From Oscillospiraceae bacterium (lineage in GTDB: Bacteria; Bacillota; Clostridia; Oscillospirales; Oscillospiraceae): DNA of 18,857 nucleotides. Below, one piece after another: positions 7,456-16,265 of this stretch. Every line of letters begins with the position of its first letter. Position 1 is the stretch's first letter. The notes below the pieces were generated by a model. It searched no databases. It was not told the DNA's origin and was given only the letters and a program-made list of their open reading frames with translations. A program made the position numbers and the translations under genes. The stretch spans positions 1 through 18,857 of the forward strand of contig JAFQDY010000034.1 of the NCBI GenBank assembly GCA_017399325.1, given 5' to 3'.

Positions 7456-7481
7456 TATTTCTATTAACCCGATCATATACT
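7453..7481 (+). promoter_or_regulatory. Sigma-E-type promoter of yunB, overlapping the pcrA stop codon
   Basis: TAATATT (7453-7459) fits the sigma-E -35 consensus KMATATT at every position. CATATACT (7474-7481) fits the -10 CATACAHT at 7 of 8. The spacer is 14 bases, within the known 14-15 range. The first T of the -35 is the first base of the pcrA TAA. yunB belongs to the mother-cell sigma-E regulon in Bacillus subtilis, which supports the call. The leader would be only about 12 bases. Confidence 0.65.
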
Positions 7482-7499
7482 CCCACGGGGGCGTATAGA

Positions 7500-10089
<2,590 letters not shown>

Positions 10090-10092
10090 AAA

Positions 10093-10132
10093 ATACCGGC
10101 TGATGGCTGCGCGCCATAGCCGGTGTTTTTAG
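10093..10132. terminator. Bidirectional rho-independent terminator between ligA and the convergent small gene
   Basis: An imperfect hairpin of ACCGGCT (10095-10101) with AGCCGGT (10118-10124), continued by ATGGC with GCCAT after a bulged G, closes a TGCGC loop. On the + strand it is followed by GTTTTTAG. On the minus strand it is followed by ATTTTTTATT. Both directions therefore have a proper T-tract, and it sits 5 bp after the ligA stop and just past the stop of the minus-strand gene. Confidence 0.92.
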
Positions 10133-10342
10133 TTATAATGAAAAATCAATATCTTCATATTTTTCTGTATCTAAGGCTTTCATCTTAGGCGGAATGCGCT
10201 TACATGGATTGTATTCAAACTTGCGACAACTGTGATCTGACGACACGATGCCTTTCTTTGCACACAGAATTTGCTCGTTTTCCATAGCAGTGCCATTTTG
10301 GCAATAACTGCAGAAACGCTGAATTTTTTTACGAAACAGCAT
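10133..10342 (-). CDS. Small conserved four-cysteine protein of unknown function (69 aa)
   Basis: I do not know a function. The 69-residue protein has a basic start (MLFRKKIQRF), a CxxC pair (Cys11, Cys14) and two further cysteines (Cys27, Cys39) in a spacing that suggests a small zinc or iron-sulfur knuckle; Cys47 is extra. The tail (PPKMKALDTEKYEDIDFSL) is acidic. Similar short Cys-rich proteins ending in ALDTxKYxxxDFSL are, as I recall, common hypothetical proteins in Oscillospiraceae. An ATG two codons upstream (10348) is in frame, but AGGAG abuts it directly, whereas the spacing to the ATG at 10342 is 6 bases, so the shorter form is preferred. It lies 17 bp after the ylbJ-like gene and is probably co-transcribed with it. 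It ends at the shared terminator. Confidence 0.75.
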   Translation of the reverse strand: MLFRKKIQRFCSYCQNGTAMENEQILCAKKGIVSSDHSCRKFEYNPCKRIPPKMKALDTEKYEDIDFSL

Positions 10343-10359
10343 AGGCATCTCCTTTTGAA

Positions 10360-11397
10360 TCAGTTTCTGCTTGCATTATACATCAATTTTTTTTGAAATG
10401 CTACATATTTTTTTCTAAGCAACAGAAAGACAAGCAAAATGGTACCGATTCCCATTGATCCTATGATCTGTATCGATCCGCAATTGGCTTGGTAGTCGGG
10501 AAACAAAACAGTAGCGGCGATACAACTGAAATTTGCTGAAAATACAGTTTGCAAACCTTTTCCCAGGAAATATTTGGATGAAAAAACGCTTTGCGCCACA
10601 GACATAGTCTGCATGGTAACGCAAAGACCGCCGGCAGATATTAAAATACTCGAAAGAATAAATCGCTGCCCTTCATTTGCTATTTCTGACAAACGGATGC
10701 AGCCGTTTGATAACTCCAGCAGACCGGATATCAACACCTGTACATCTGTTGAAAATCGCCACAGAAACCATTTGTCGCAAAAGGAAAGCAGTATTCTGAA
10801 CGCAATCACCCATCCGCAGACGGTCCCAATTGTTTTGATCGCCTTTTCCATCGCCTTTTGTATGGATATTGCATCGGTACTTGCCGGTTTACAGCCTGAT
10901 GTATCTTTTTCCGGAAGGAGACATCCAATCAGTAGGCCGGATAGAATTTGAATTGACCACAGGATCCAACTGATGTATGGGCGAGAAAACATGGATGACA
11001 GGATCCCAAATATAAACGCCGGGCCTGCGTGATTACAGAATACAACCATTCGTTTTGCTGATTGATAGGATAGGTTTCCGTTCTTGTAGCCCTGTGCAAC
11101 CAGTTGCGCGCCAACAGGATACCCGGTAATAAATCCCAAAATAAGCAACGATTCTGAACCGGAAGGGATACCGCATAATCTCCCAATCGGGCGAATGAAC
11201 GGCATGTTTTTTCCAATGATCGCATTGCTCAAAATTCCGGACAGAATAAAAAACGGGAACAACGAGGGAATTACCGTGCGCACACAAAGGTCGATTCCAA
11301 TGTTCGCACCATGCAGCGCCGTCCTTCCGTCCAGTATGATTGCCAATAAACACACACCTGCCAATGCTGCGTAAACATATTGCTTTCTGCTTTTCAC
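10360..11397 (-). CDS. ylbJ: Sporulation integral membrane protein, YlbJ family (nucleoside-recognition/gate domain)
   Basis: This 345-residue polytopic membrane protein has about eight hydrophobic segments. Family marks seen are CVRTVIPSLFPFFILSGIL near residue 38, GFITGYPVGAQLV (about 88-100) and VVFCNHAGPAFIFGI (about 117-131), all typical of the gate domain in YlbJ. YlbJ is made under sigma-E in Bacillus subtilis and is needed for resistant spores; what it transports, if anything, is unknown. It is shorter than the Bacillus protein (about 408). The start is GTG with GAGGTG 5 bases upstream. It is divergent from yqfC; a weak sigma-E-like -10 (CATAGTTT, minus strand, 11421-11414) is present without a convincing -35. 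The family is clear; assignment to YlbJ itself rather than a paralogue is likely. Confidence 0.8.
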   Translation of the reverse strand: MKSRKQYVYAALAGVCLLAIILDGRTALHGANIGIDLCVRTVIPSLFPFFILSGILSNAIIGKNMPFIRPIGRLCGIPSGSESLLILGFITGYPVGAQLVAQGYKNGNLSYQSAKRMVVFCNHAGPAFIFGILSSMFSRPYISWILWSIQILSGLLIGCLLPEKDTSGCKPASTDAISIQKAMEKAIKTIGTVCGWVIAFRILLSFCDKWFLWRFSTDVQVLISGLLELSNGCIRLSEIANEGQRFILSSILISAGGLCVTMQTMSVAQSVFSSKYFLGKGLQTVFSANFSCIAATVLFPDYQANCGSIQIIGSMGIGTILLVFLLLRKKYVAFQKKLMYNASRN

Positions 11398-11431
11398 AGT
11401 ATCACCTCATAAGAAACTATGTTGAGTCGGT

Positions 11432-11459
11432 TCAAATCATAACGGACGATTCATACACT
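11432..11459 (+). promoter_or_regulatory. Sigma-E-type promoter of yqfC operon
   Basis: CATACACT (11452-11459) matches the sigma-E -10 consensus CATACAHT at all 8 positions. The best -35, TCAAATC (11432-11438), matches KMATATT at 5 of 7, with a 13-bp spacer, one base short of the usual. yqfC and yqfD are sigma-E genes in Bacillus subtilis, so the site is where one would expect it, 22 bases before the yqfC start. Confidence 0.55.
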
Positions 11460-11480
11460 TTCCCAAAAGGGGGCATATGT

Positions 11481-11750
11481 ATGAGATCACGGCTTGTTTC
11501 GCGATTTGCTGAGAAAAAGACATTACTGCTTTTCAAAAAACCGCTGGTGGAGTTAACCGGCCTGAATCGTGTCTTAATTGAGAACCATATGGGGGTCATA
11601 GCGTATTCTTTAGAAGAAATTCAAGTAAAAGTGGAGTACGGAAGGCTTATCGTAAATGGCGAAAATCTTCGGCTAATTCAGTTAAATGCAGAACAACTTG
11701 TCATATTCGGACGGATCGGATCTATTCGTCCAATGGAGGACGGTCAATGA
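11481..11750 (+). CDS. yqfC: Sporulation protein YqfC (YabP/YqfC family)
   Basis: YqfC is a small mother-cell sporulation protein of unknown mechanism, always found before yqfD. The 89 residues contain the family core: PLVELTGLNRVLIENHMGV (about 22-40), YSLEEIQVKVEYG, then LIVNGENLRLIQLNAEQLVIFG. The frame is open further upstream, but AAGGGGG lies 7 bases before the ATG at 11481 and the extra N-terminal sequence has no family character, so that start is chosen. It overlaps yqfD by 4 bp (ATGA). Confidence 0.9.
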   Translation: MRSRLVSRFAEKKTLLLFKKPLVELTGLNRVLIENHMGVIAYSLEEIQVKVEYGRLIVNGENLRLIQLNAEQLVIFGRIGSIRPMEDGQ

Positions 11751-12586
11751 AAAGATATAAACGCATATCCGGCAGGTACAGGCTGGAGATTACCAGTGCT
11801 GATACGGCTTCTTTCCTCAATGCTCTGACAAGTCATGGAATCGAAATTATGGATATCGAGTATTGCGATGACCTTGTTTTGCAATTCTCGGTGATGGAAG
11901 ATGGTTATAAAGAACTTTGCCAGATTGCCGAAAAACAAGGTACATCGGTTAAAATTAAAAGAAAAAGCGGCGCATATTGGACAGTGTCGGGATTAAAGAA
12001 ACGACCGGTTTTGATCGCGTTCCTGTTGTTATTGTTACTGTTATTTTCATTTGTGCCCACAAGAATCCTCTTTGTGGATGTCGAGGGAAATGTTTCCGTT
12101 CCGACTAATCAAATTATTGAAGCTGCCGTAGAGTGTGGCATTGGATTCGGTGCATCCAGGCGACAGATCCGAAGCGAAAAAATGAAGAACGCACTGTTGC
12201 AGAAAATTCCACAACTACAATGGGCCGGCATCAACACCTCCGGCTGCACGGCTGTTATTTCTGTTATAGAAAAGAGTCTTACTGATGGACATACGGAACA
12301 AACGAAGCAGGTCAGCAGTATCGTTGCGCTTAGAGATGGTATCATTCAATCCTGCACCGTCCGGCAAGGCAATTCGCTATGCACAGTTGGACAGGCGGTA
12401 AAAGCGGGGCAGACCTTGGTCTCGGGTTATACTGACCTCGGAATTTTTGTGCAGGCGACAAAGGCGGAAGCGGAGATCCGTGCGCTTACTTCCCATGATA
12501 TAGAGGTCATTGCGCCGGTGCCCGCAACGGTTCGGGGGGAGTTGAAGACGCAAAAGACATCCTATAGCCTCCGATTCGGACAATAG

Positions 12587-12943
12587 TTGATAAAATTAAC
12601 GAATGATAGTGGAATTTTGGGTACAAGTTGTGCTAAAATATATTCGGAAGAGTATTTGTGTTTGTCGGGTGGCTATCGTCTGCCAATTGTACTTGTTAAG
12701 GAAACGGTTTATACTTATGGCAGCGATGGATATACTCCGGCAGCAGAGGACGATCAATGGCTGTTTTCTTTTGCGAGAGGCTATCTTCGCGGGGTAATGA
12801 TCGCCGGGCAGATTGTTTCAGAAAAGGCGAATACAGAAACTGTTGACGGTGCTTCGTATCTTTATGGACACTACGCCTGTATTGAGATGATCGGACAGGT
12901 TAAATATGAACAAACGATATTAAAGGATGGACCAGATGATTGA
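12587..12943 (+). other. Distal third of yqfD after the TAG (possible separate reading frame from TTG)
   Basis: This is the same frame as the upstream yqfD part, with no frameshift and 118 further codons. The segment YLCLSGGYRLPIVLVKETVY carries the LPIxLVKE motif of intact YqfD C-termini. The first codon after the TAG is TTG, a possible start, but no Shine-Dalgarno precedes it (CGGACAATAGTTG), so independent translation would need re-initiation. The end overlaps phoH by 8 bp. An extended -10 element TGCTAAAAT at 12631-12639 lies inside and could serve phoH. Confidence 0.6.
12631..12639 (+). promoter_or_regulatory. Candidate extended -10 promoter for phoH-mutS2 genes, inside yqfD
   Basis: TGCTAAAAT has the TGn extension and a 5/6 match to TATAAT. 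No -35 is evident 16-18 bases upstream. It lies about 300 bases before phoH. The downstream housekeeping genes need vegetative transcription that a sigma-E promoter before yqfC would not provide, which makes an internal promoter plausible. Confidence 0.25.
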
Positions 12944-13928
12944 GAGAATTGTAAATTCAGATCGCGTAGAAGACCTGATTGCCGTTTTCGGTTCTTTTGA
13001 TGAGAATATCAAGCGGATCGAAGATGCATTGGGCGTGAGCATTGTAAATCGCGGTACGGATTTGCGTGTCAGCGGTGAGGAAGAGCCGGTTGATAAGGCG
13101 GTGCGTACACTGGAAGGTTTGCTTGCCCTTGCTGCAAAAGGAGAGGTCATCGACGAACAGCGTGTCCGCTATCTGATTACCCTTGTACAAGAGGGTAACG
13201 ATGATTATGTTTCCCAGATGGCGAAGGATGTTGTGTGCATTACCGCAAAGGGTAAACCCATCAAAGCGAAAACGGTTGGCCAACAACAATATATGAAAGC
13301 CATCTCTAAGCATACAGTTACCCTGGGCGTTGGCCCTGCAGGTACAGGTAAAACTTATCTTGCGGTGGCTGCGGCTGTTGCTGCCTTTCGTGCCAGAACT
13401 GTCAATCGTATCATCTTGACACGGCCTGCAGTGGAAGCAGGGGAGAGATTGGGTTTCCTGCCCGGCGATTTACAGAATAAGGTCGACCCCTATCTGCGTC
13501 CCTTGTATGACGCGCTGTACGAAATGTTGGGTGCTGAAACATTCCAAAAGTATCAGGAGCGGGGTTCTATTGAGGTCGCGCCTTTGGCATATATGCGTGG
13601 CCGCACCTTGGACGATAGTTTTATTATCCTTGACGAAGCCCAGAACACCACCCGGGAACAGATGAAAATGTTCCTGACTCGCTTGGGTTTCGGTTCGAAG
13701 ATCGTCATCACCGGCGATGTGACCCAGATCGATTTGCCCAGCGACAAGACATCGGGCTTAAAAGATGCTATTCGTGTTTTAGAGGGCGTGAAAGATATTG
13801 CTATCTGCAAATTAACATCTGCGGATGTGGTACGGCACGCACTGGTGCAGGATATTATCAATGCCTATGAACGGGCAGATAAAAAGGCAGAGCAGCCAAA
13901 GCCTGTAAAAAATCAGAAGAGAAAGTAA
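12936..13928 (+). CDS. phoH: PhoH family ATPase (PhoL type)
   Basis: PhoH-like ATPases are tied to RNA metabolism and sit beside ybeY in most bacteria; the Firmicute form has an N-terminal KH-like domain. It has 330 residues from 12936. Seen: N-terminal LFG-type sequence (AVFGSFDENIKRIEDALGV), the core lead-in KAKTVGQQQYMKAI, Walker A GVGPAGTGKT (Lys139), RPAVEAGERLGFLPG, and Walker B FIILDEAQNTT (Asp233, Glu234). An ATG at 12927 is also in frame, but AAAGGA lies 8 bases before 12936 and overlaps the earlier ATG, so the later start is preferred. The start overlaps the end of yqfD by 8 bp, and only 1 bp separates it from ybeY. Confidence 0.94.
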   Translation: MIERIVNSDRVEDLIAVFGSFDENIKRIEDALGVSIVNRGTDLRVSGEEEPVDKAVRTLEGLLALAAKGEVIDEQRVRYLITLVQEGNDDYVSQMAKDVVCITAKGKPIKAKTVGQQQYMKAISKHTVTLGVGPAGTGKTYLAVAAAVAAFRARTVNRIILTRPAVEAGERLGFLPGDLQNKVDPYLRPLYDALYEMLGAETFQKYQERGSIEVAPLAYMRGRTLDDSFIILDEAQNTTREQMKMFLTRLGFGSKIVITGDVTQIDLPSDKTSGLKDAIRVLEGVKDIAICKLTSADVVRHALVQDIINAYERADKKAEQPKPVKNQKRK

Positions 13929-13929
13929 A

Positions 13930-14433
13930 ATGCTTATGAATAAGATCAATTTGACATTCGACTTTTTTGCCATCCGGCGATTTGCGGTTTCATCCATTAT
14001 CCGTAAATGTATAGATGCCACGTTGAGATCTGAGGGGATCACCGCTCCCTGTGAGATCAATGTGCTTGTTACAAATGATGCGGGTATCCACGCTATCAAT
14101 TTAGCCAGCCGAAATATTGACCGGCCTACAGATGTACTCAGTTTTCCGATGTTCTCCTTTGAGGCCGGAAAACCACCCGCAAATTGGGATAACTACATAG
14201 ATCCGGAAACCGGTCTGTGTCCGTTGGGTGATATGGCGATTTCGTTTGAACGCGCGGTTGCACAAGCCGGTGAATTCGGACATAGTGTTCGTCGGGAGAT
14301 CGGTTATCTGACCATTCATTCCGTACTGCATCTTTTGGGTTACGATCATCTTGATGAAGGACCGCAGAAAAAGCAAATGCGCCAGCGGGAAGAAGAAATT
14401 GCATCTTCCATTTCGCGTATGCAAAGAGACTGA
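13930..14433 (+). CDS. ybeY: Endoribonuclease YbeY (rRNA maturation factor)
   Basis: This single-strand endoribonuclease acts in 16S rRNA 3'-end maturation and ribosome quality control, with one zinc ion. The 167 residues contain the zinc motif HSVLHLLGYDH (His130, His134, His140), the preceding NRPTDVLSFP-type motif (NIDRPTDVLSFP, 62-73) and GDMAIS (100-105). Two in-frame starts (13930, 13936) are possible. Neither has a clear Shine-Dalgarno, so translation is probably coupled to phoH, which ends 1 bp upstream. phoH before and era after are its usual neighbours. Confidence 0.95.
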   Translation: MLMNKINLTFDFFAIRRFAVSSIIRKCIDATLRSEGITAPCEINVLVTNDAGIHAINLASRNIDRPTDVLSFPMFSFEAGKPPANWDNYIDPETGLCPLGDMAISFERAVAQAGEFGHSVRREIGYLTIHSVLHLLGYDHLDEGPQKKQMRQREEEIASSISRMQRD

Positions 14434-14452
14434 TTCACAAAGGAGAACAACC

Positions 14453-15340
14453 ATGGCTACGAAAACCGCTATGATTACCATTGCCGGACGGCCCAATGTA
14501 GGTAAGTCCACATTGCTGAATTTCCTGGTTGGAGAAAAGATCGCAATCGTCTCCAACAAGCCGCAGACCACCCGCAACCGAATTTGCGGCATTGTCACAA
14601 AAGAAGATGTACAGTATGTTTTTGTGGACACACCGGGCTTCCACAAACCCAGGACAAAACTAGGCAACTATATGGTGAATGTAACACGGGAATCCATTGC
14701 AGACGTTGACCTTACGATTTTGATCGTTGAACCCATCGCGTCCATCGGACCGCAGGAAGAAGCGCTGATTGCCCAGTTGAAGGTAAGCCGTTGTCCAATG
14801 GTTTTGGCAATCAATAAGATCGATACAGTTGAAAAAGAGAGCCTGCTGGAAGTGATTGCTTTGTACTCACAGGCGGCTGAATTCGACGCGATCATTCCGA
14901 TTTGCGCGAAAAATGGCGATGGCGTGAAGGAATTACTGGATCTTTGCAATCGATATGCAGTTGAAAGTCCTTTCCTGTTTCCTGACGATATTACCACAGA
15001 CCAGCCGGAGCGTCAGGTGATGGCGGAAATTATCCGGGAGAAACTTCTCTGGACATTGGAACGGGAAGTCCCCCACGGGACTGCAGTTGAAATCACAAAG
15101 TTCACAGAGCGTGATAACGGAATTATCGACATCGATGCGACCATTTACTGCGAAAAAGCAAGCCACAAGGGCATCATTATCGGCAAGCAAGGCGCAATGT
15201 TGAAGAAGATATCTTCTCTGGCCCGGGAAGATTGTGAGCGTTTTATGGGCACAAAAGTGTTCCTGACAACATGGGTCAAGGTGAAGGAAAACTGGCGTGA
15301 CAGTGATTTCCTTGTCCGCAACTTTGGGTATAGTGAATAA
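14453..15340 (+). CDS. era: GTPase Era
   Basis: Era is an essential GTPase that binds 16S rRNA in late 30S assembly at the membrane. It has 295 residues. G motifs: G1 GRPNVGKS (12-19), G2 around QTTRNRICG (38-46), G3 DTPG (59-62), G4 NKID in LAINKIDTV, and G5 in PICAKNGDGV. The C-terminal KH domain has the GIIIGKQGAMLKKI signature. The frame is open upstream to 14351, but that stretch overlaps ybeY. The ATG at 14453 has AAAGGAG 7 bases before it and gives the standard N-terminus. It lies 19 bp after ybeY. Confidence 0.97.
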   Translation: MATKTAMITIAGRPNVGKSTLLNFLVGEKIAIVSNKPQTTRNRICGIVTKEDVQYVFVDTPGFHKPRTKLGNYMVNVTRESIADVDLTILIVEPIASIGPQEEALIAQLKVSRCPMVLAINKIDTVEKESLLEVIALYSQAAEFDAIIPICAKNGDGVKELLDLCNRYAVESPFLFPDDITTDQPERQVMAEIIREKLLWTLEREVPHGTAVEITKFTERDNGIIDIDATIYCEKASHKGIIIGKQGAMLKKISSLAREDCERFMGTKVFLTTWVKVKENWRDSDFLVRNFGYSE

Positions 15341-15394
15341 TTTCCAAGGGTAAAGGCGCCTATTCTGCAAAACCTATTTTTGGAGGGGATGCAG

Positions 15395-15538
15395 ATGACT
15401 TCAAAGGACTACTGGCAGATTTTTTTAGAAACCGGTGCGCCGGAACTCTATCTGCTGTATCAAAACGCATTAAAGATGGAGAACAACCATGTACTTGACA
15501 ACCAAGGGTCTGGTGTTGCGGGCAGTGGCCTACAATGA
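15395..15538 (+). CDS. yqzL: YqzL family small protein
   Basis: This 47-residue reading frame lies between era and recO, exactly where yqzL sits in Bacillus. Its N-terminal half (DYWQIFLETGAPELYLLYQ, residues 5-23) matches the family pattern of Trp, a Phe/Thr-Gly pair and a YLLY stretch. The length equals that of Bacillus YqzL. GGAGG at 15382-15386 suits the ATG at 15395 better than the ATG at 15389, which touches the ribosome site. Its last 50 bases overlap the start of recO in another frame, so the C-terminal 17 residues (Gly/Ser-rich) are probably not a conserved part. Function is unknown. Confidence 0.75.
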   Translation: MTSKDYWQIFLETGAPELYLLYQNALKMENNHVLDNQGSGVAGSGLQ

Positions 15539-16241
15539 CAACGATTCTCTTTTAACACTGCTGACACCAAATCACGGCAAACTGACAGTCAAAGCAAGAG
15601 GATTGCGCAGGAAGAACAGTCCTTTAACCGCGTCCTGCCAATTGCTTGCATTTGGAGAATATACACTGTTTGAATATCGCTCTATGTACACGATCAACGA
15701 GGCATATTCCATTGAACTGTTTACGCCGCTTCGCAGGGACTTGCAAAAACTGTCCCTGGGTACATATTTTGCTCAAGCGGCGGAACTGCTGTCCCAAGAG
15801 GATATGCCCAATCCAGAACTGCTGTCTTTGGTCCTTAACTGCTTGCACGCCCTATCAAATATGGATGTATCCGAAACGCTTGTTAAGGCGGTTTTTGAAC
15901 TGCGTGGCGCTTGTTTGGCCGGTTATGCACCGGATCTGTACGGTTGCCATATGTGTGGCAATCCATTTCCGGATCGGTTTGACCTGTCCGAAGGAAGGCT
16001 GGAGTGTTCCGGCTGCCGTGATGGGTCATCTTCTGGTATCCGTATGCCGATCACACAGGGGATGCTGGAAGCAATGCATTATATTACCACTTGCGACAGC
16101 AAAAAGTTGTTCAACTTTTCAGTTGGGGCAGACACCGTCGAACAACTGTCTGCTGTTACGGAAGGGTATCTGTCAACCCAGTTGGAACGTGGTTTTTCTA
16201 CCCTTGATTTTTATAAATCGTTGCTGATAAGTCCCCAATAA
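15489..16241 (+). CDS. recO: DNA repair protein RecO
   Basis: RecO anneals single strands and, with RecR, loads RecA onto SSB-coated DNA in RecF-pathway repair. The 250 residues show the N-terminal OB fold (TTKGLVLRAVAYNDNDSLLT, residues 4-23, then GKLTVKARGLRRKNSP), a helical middle, and the C-terminal zinc site CHMCGNPF followed by LECSGC. GGAGAA lies 5 bases before the ATG, inside the overlapping yqzL. The context era-yqzL-recO is classical for Firmicutes. Confidence 0.95.
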   Translation: MYLTTKGLVLRAVAYNDNDSLLTLLTPNHGKLTVKARGLRRKNSPLTASCQLLAFGEYTLFEYRSMYTINEAYSIELFTPLRRDLQKLSLGTYFAQAAELLSQEDMPNPELLSLVLNCLHALSNMDVSETLVKAVFELRGACLAGYAPDLYGCHMCGNPFPDRFDLSEGRLECSGCRDGSSSGIRMPITQGMLEAMHYITTCDSKKLFNFSVGADTVEQLSAVTEGYLSTQLERGFSTLDFYKSLLISPQ

Positions 16242-16265
16242 GACATAGAATTTTAGGAGAATACA

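Larger units (their letters stand above)
11747..12943 (+). pseudogene. yqfD: Sporulation protein YqfD, interrupted by an in-frame TAG
   Basis: YqfD is a mother-cell membrane protein needed for sporulation. The frame gives 279 residues, a TAG at 12584-12586, then 118 residues in the same frame to TGA: 398 codons before the final stop, matching the roughly 400 residues of intact YqfD. Seen: an N-terminal domain (RYRLEITSADTASFLNAL), one membrane helix (about 86-103), a POTRA-like stretch (ILFVDVEGNVSVPTNQIIEAA, shown in part), GVNTSGC-like INTSGC, then GDGIIQ-type RDGIIQ and an AKAGQTLVSG segment. The TAG falls in a segment of type FGKKRIKL in relatives (here FGQ*LIKL), so a single change from a Lys, Gln or Glu codon explains it. 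The 5' part overlaps yqfC by 4 bp. It may be a true nonsense mutation, read-through, re-initiation at the TTG that follows, or a base error. Calling it a pseudogene is provisional. Confidence 0.8.

Noticed and set aside
11340..11480. N-terminal extension of YqfC
   Set aside because: It would overlap the divergent ylbJ start and contain the promoter; AAGGGGG fixes the start at 11481.
14351..14452. N-terminal extension of Era
   Set aside because: It overlaps ybeY and lacks family sequence; AAAGGAG fixes the start at 14453.
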